Part shown: positions 43,559 through 48,927 of the stretch, in pieces
Layout: each line of letters opens with the position of its first letter
How positions within the stretch are numbered: the stretch's first letter is position 1
Assembly (NCBI GenBank): GCA_021791455.1
Contig: JAJYWM010000088.1
Span: forward strand, 1 to 48,927
Length of the DNA stretch: 48,927 bases
Source: a bacterium
GTDB taxonomy: Bacteria; Chloroflexota; Dormibacteria; UBA8260; Bog-877
Direction of reading: 5' to 3'
Notes under the pieces: model-generated
Told to the model about the DNA's origin: nothing
Seen by the model: the letters and a program-made list of their open reading frames with translations, nothing else
The model's database searches: none
Position numbers and translations under genes: made by a program

Positions 43559-45253
43559 ATGTCAGCCAAGCAGCTCAAGTTCGACGAGGAGGCGCGCAGC
43601 GCCCTTCTTCGGGGTACCGCCCAGGTGGCGGCCGCGGTGCGCCCGACGCTGGGACCGAGAGGTCGGTCCGTGGTGATAGATCGCAAGTACGGCAGCCCGC
43701 AGATCTCGACGGACGGCGCCACCATCGTTCGGGACATAGAGCTCGCTGACCACTTTGAGAACATGGGTGCCCAGCTGCTGGCTGAGGCGGCGCGCAAGGC
43801 CAACGACAGGGCCGGTGACGGCACCACCACTGCGGCGCTGCTGGCGGAGGCGCTGGTCGTCGACGGGGTCCGCAACATGAGCGGCGGGTCTTCCGCCATG
43901 GGGCTCAAGCGCGGGATCGACCTGGCCACCTCGCGGGTTCTGGCGGAACTGGACAGGCAGAGCCGCCCTGTTGAGGGGAGGGCCGACATCGCCCATGTGG
44001 CCACCATCTCCAGCGGCAGCTCGGAGATCGGCGAGATGATCGCCAGCGCCATGGACAAGGTTACGGCGGATGGGGTCATCACCGTCGAGGAGTCGTCGGG
44101 GCTGGAGACCGAGGTCAAGGTGGTCGAGGGCATGCAGTTCGACCGGGGCTTTGTGTCCCCCTACCTGGTGACCGACCAGAAGGCGATGGAGGCGGTGCTG
44201 GACGATCCCTGGATTCTCATCACGCCGCGGAAGATCTCTGCGGTCAAGGATGTGGTTCCGGTCATGGAGCTTGCCGTCAAGGCCAGCCGCCCCCTCCTCA
44301 TAGTGGCTGAGGACGTTGACGGCGAGGCGCTCGCCACCCTGGTGGTCAACCGCCTCAAGGGCACGCTCACATGTTGCGCGGTCAAGGCCCCAGGGTTCGG
44401 GGACCGCCGGACCGCGATGCTTCAGGACCTTGCCATCATCACCGGAGCCGAGGTGATCTCTGAGGAGTTGGGACTGACCCTGGATGGGGTGCAGGAGCGG
44501 CAGCTCGGGTCGGCCCGGCGGGTGGTGGTGACCAAGGACGACACCACGGTTGTCGAGGGCCGGGGCGCCGCGAACGCGGTCAGGGCCAGGGTCGAGGAGA
44601 TCCAGCGCCAGATCGAGGAGACCGACTCCGACTGGGATCGGGAGAAGCTCCAAGAGCGCAAGGCAAGGCTCGTGGGTGGAGTCGCGGTCATGAAGGTTGG
44701 GGCTCCGACCGAGACCGCTCTCAAGGAGCGCAAGGAACGGGTGGAGGACGCCCTGGAAGCCACCAAAGCGGCGGTCGAGCAGGGGATTCTGCCCGGCGGT
44801 GGCAGGAGCCTGCTGGCGGCTATGGCAGTCCTTGAGGGGCTGGGAGCGGATGAGGACGAGCGCACCGGGGTTGACATCGTCCGCCGCGCGCTTGAGATCC
44901 CGATCCGGCAGCTGGCCGCGAATGCTGGTTTGGAGGGATCGGTGGTCTGCCAGAGGGTGGCGGAGATGGGTGCCCACGAGGGGTTCGACGTTGACAATCT
45001 CGTCTACGGGGATCTCCTCAAGATGGGTATCGTCGACCCCACCAAGGTCGTCAAGGCCAGCCTGGAGAGTGCCTCGTCCGTGGCGGGGATGCTGCTTACA
45101 ACCCAGGCGGCGGTGGCCGATCTGCCCGAGCCGGAGCCGGCCCCGATGCCCGGAGGCGGTGGCGACCCGATGGGCGGCATGGGTGGAATGGGCGGCATGG
45201 ACCCGATGGGCGGCATGGGTGGAATGGGCGGCATGGACGATATGGACTTCTGA
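43559..45253 (+). CDS. groEL: Chaperonin GroEL
   Basis: The 564-residue, ATP-driven folding chamber subunit. ATPase residues keep the E. coli numbering: Asp52 (STDGATI), Asp87 (AGDGTTT) and the later Asp in VEDALEATKAAV. LGPRGRSVVID, AVKAPGFGDRR and GILPGGG are conserved. The C-terminal tail is a Gly-Met repeat with Asp and Pro, encoded by two identical 36-nt units. Asp52-type residues being intact argues for an active chaperonin; some usual residues vary (IELADHFENMG for IELEDKFENMG). It shares the CIRCE promoter with groES. Confidence 0.96.
   Translation: MSAKQLKFDEEARSALLRGTAQVAAAVRPTLGPRGRSVVIDRKYGSPQISTDGATIVRDIELADHFENMGAQLLAEAARKANDRAGDGTTTAALLAEALVVDGVRNMSGGSSAMGLKRGIDLATSRVLAELDRQSRPVEGRADIAHVATISSGSSEIGEMIASAMDKVTADGVITVEESSGLETEVKVVEGMQFDRGFVSPYLVTDQKAMEAVLDDPWILITPRKISAVKDVVPVMELAVKASRPLLIVAEDVDGEALATLVVNRLKGTLTCCAVKAPGFGDRRTAMLQDLAIITGAEVISEELGLTLDGVQERQLGSARRVVVTKDDTTVVEGRGAANAVRARVEEIQRQIEETDSDWDREKLQERKARLVGGVAVMKVGAPTETALKERKERVEDALEATKAAVEQGILPGGGRSLLAAMAVLEGLGADEDERTGVDIVRRALEIPIRQLAANAGLEGSVVCQRVAEMGAHEGFDVDNLVYGDLLKMGIVDPTKVVKASLESASSVAGMLLTTQAAVADLPEPEPAPMPGGGGDPMGGMGGMGGMDPMGGMGGMGGMDDMDF
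45164..45235 (+). repeat. Perfect tandem duplication of 36 nt in the groEL tail
   Basis: Two units, 45164-45199 and 45200-45235, are identical base for base, each coding DPMGGMGGMGGM. Identity at all third positions indicates a recent duplication rather than selection on the peptide only. Confidence 0.9.
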
Positions 45254-45268
45254 CCGTCCTGGGGACGG
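45254..45268 (+). terminator. Small hairpin after groEL
   Basis: CCGTCC (45254-45259) and GGACGG (45263-45268) form a perfect 6-bp stem with a 3-nt loop right at the groEL stop. Weak and without a T-tract; tentative end of the groESL transcript. Confidence 0.3.
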
Positions 45269-45279
45269 ACAATGAGTCC

Positions 45280-46148
45280 ATGGCAAATGGAAGCGTTCTG
45301 CGGCTGGGACTGTGCCAGTACTCCCCCCGTGTGGGGGAGATGGACCTGAATCGGGAACTGGGTTCCAAGTGGATAAGAAGGGCTGGCGACCAAGGGGCGG
45401 ACCTCGTCATCTTGCCCGAGCTGGCCGCCTCGGGTTACACATTCCAGAGTGAGGACGAGGCGGCCGCCTGTTCCGAGGAGGCAATGGGTCCGGCCCTCCT
45501 GGAATGGTCGGACCTCTGCCGCGAGCGCGACCTCTATGTGGTCTGCGGCTTCTCGGAGCGAGCCCAGGGGAAGCGCTTCAACTCGGCAGCCCTGATCGGC
45601 CCCCGGGGGGTCATCGGGGTCTATCGCAAGGCCCACCTGTTCAATGACGAGAAGAGCTACTTCTCGCCCGGGGACAATGGCTTCCCTGTGTTCGACCTGC
45701 CCTTCGGAAGAGTCGGGATGCTCATCTGCTACGACCTGTGGTTCCCGGAGGCGGCACGGGTGCTCACCCTGCGAGGGGCCGACCTGCTGTGCGTGCCGAC
45801 CAACTGGGTGGCCAACTTCAGGCGCGAGCCGGCGGACCAGCGGGGTTGGACGATGGGAGACTATGCCTGCGTCGGGCTCGCCACCCAGAACCAGGTCTTC
45901 GTGGCGGCGGCCGACCGCATTGGTGAGGAGAGAGGTGTGCGCTTTGTCGGGTGCAGCTGTCTGGTCGGGCCGGACGGCATCATGATGGCCGGTCCCGCCC
46001 CGGTTGACGAGGAGGCGCTGCTGGTCGCCGAGGTGGACCTTTCCAGGGCACGCCGCGCCAGAAGCAGGACGCCGCGCAACGACACCATCCGGGACCGTCG
46101 GCCGGAGCTGTACTCGGAGATCGTCGCGGGATCGGACCCAGCGGCGCT

Positions 46149-46152
<4 letters not shown>
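45280..46152 (+). CDS. Carbon-nitrogen hydrolase (nitrilase superfamily)
   Basis: An amidase or related hydrolase of 290 residues with the Glu-Lys-Cys triad: Glu47 (LPELAASGY), Lys117 (YRKAHLF) and Cys150 (LICYDLWFPE). NSAALIGPRGVIGVY and LLCVPTNW are typical of the superfamily. The substrate cannot be named; the overall pattern is closer to omega-amidase/N-carbamoyl-type amidases than to true nitrilases. It starts 26 nt after groEL with no ribosome binding site but with GACAAT ending 6 nt before the ATG. It overlaps the helicase gene by 4 nt, which suggests one transcript, although no functional link is obvious. Confidence 0.88.

Positions 46153-48927
<2,775 letters not shown>

Noticed and set aside
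45150..45250. CRISPR-like or minisatellite repeat
   Set aside because: The repeats are in frame and encode the standard Gly-Met tail of GroEL; there are no spacers.
43562..45286. Long minus-strand open frame opposite groEL
   Set aside because: It mirrors the codon bias of groEL and gives a low-complexity His/Asp/Arg-rich translation.

Overview
The window is a high-GC bacterial chromosome segment with almost every gene on the + strand. It is dominated by the conserved RNA polymerase / ribosomal-protein super-cluster and a downstream housekeeping block. The gene order (rpoC, rpsL-rpsG-fusA-tuf, S10-spc-alpha operons, rplM-rpsI, glmS, acpS-nnrD, alr, tsaE-tsaB-rimI-tsaD, groES-groEL), the Zn-type S14, S4, L36 and L24 proteins, the CIRCE element and the CdaA/YbbR pair fit a high-GC Terrabacteria lineage. 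The layout recalls Actinobacteria, but CdaA and the fusions point to a Chloroflexota/Dormibacterota-like organism. The assignment is inferred from content and order only; no 16S gene is present.

Layout. 1-2405: 3' part of rpoC, closed by a strong hairpin shared with a convergent Fur-family gene (2470-2916, the only minus-strand gene). 3192-3916: ECF sigma factor and zinc-finger anti-sigma factor. 4007-25387: rpsL to rpsI, starting from a near-consensus promoter and including secY, adk, map, infA, rpoA and truA. Many neighbours overlap by 1-4 nt. 25464-30235: argF, cdaA (c-di-AMP synthase), ybbR and glmS. 30261-34036: an AcpS-NnrD fusion and a MurF-like/alanine racemase fusion. 34050-36769: thiamine genes (thiE-thiS fusion, thiG, thiL). 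36777-39397: the tRNA t6A set tsaE, tsaB, tsaD with rimI. 39525-42837: an acyl-CoA synthetase and a phosphate-symporter-like MFS protein. 43112-45253: CIRCE-controlled groES-groEL. 45280-48927: a nitrilase-family amidohydrolase, a PcrA/UvrD helicase and the 5' part of ligA, cut by the window end.

How the genes work together. The first half makes the translation and transcription machinery and inserts membrane proteins. The middle links amino-sugar supply (GlmS), c-di-AMP signalling (CdaA/YbbR), carrier-protein activation and NAD(P)H repair (AcpS-NnrD) and D-alanine/peptidoglycan supply (MurF-Alr), all tied to cell-envelope growth. The thiamine block and the t6A block follow in the same orientation with short gaps or overlaps.

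Most of the window is ordinary core genome. The parts most worth a second look are the AcpS-NnrD fusion without the NnrE epimerase, the MurF-Alr fusion with an eroded ligase half, the ThiE-ThiS fusion with residues beyond the Gly-Gly end, a CdaA whose RHR motif reads RHL, the long S3 tail, the groES-groEL intercistronic hairpin, and an unassigned 7-3-7 inverted repeat between fur and the sigma-factor gene.
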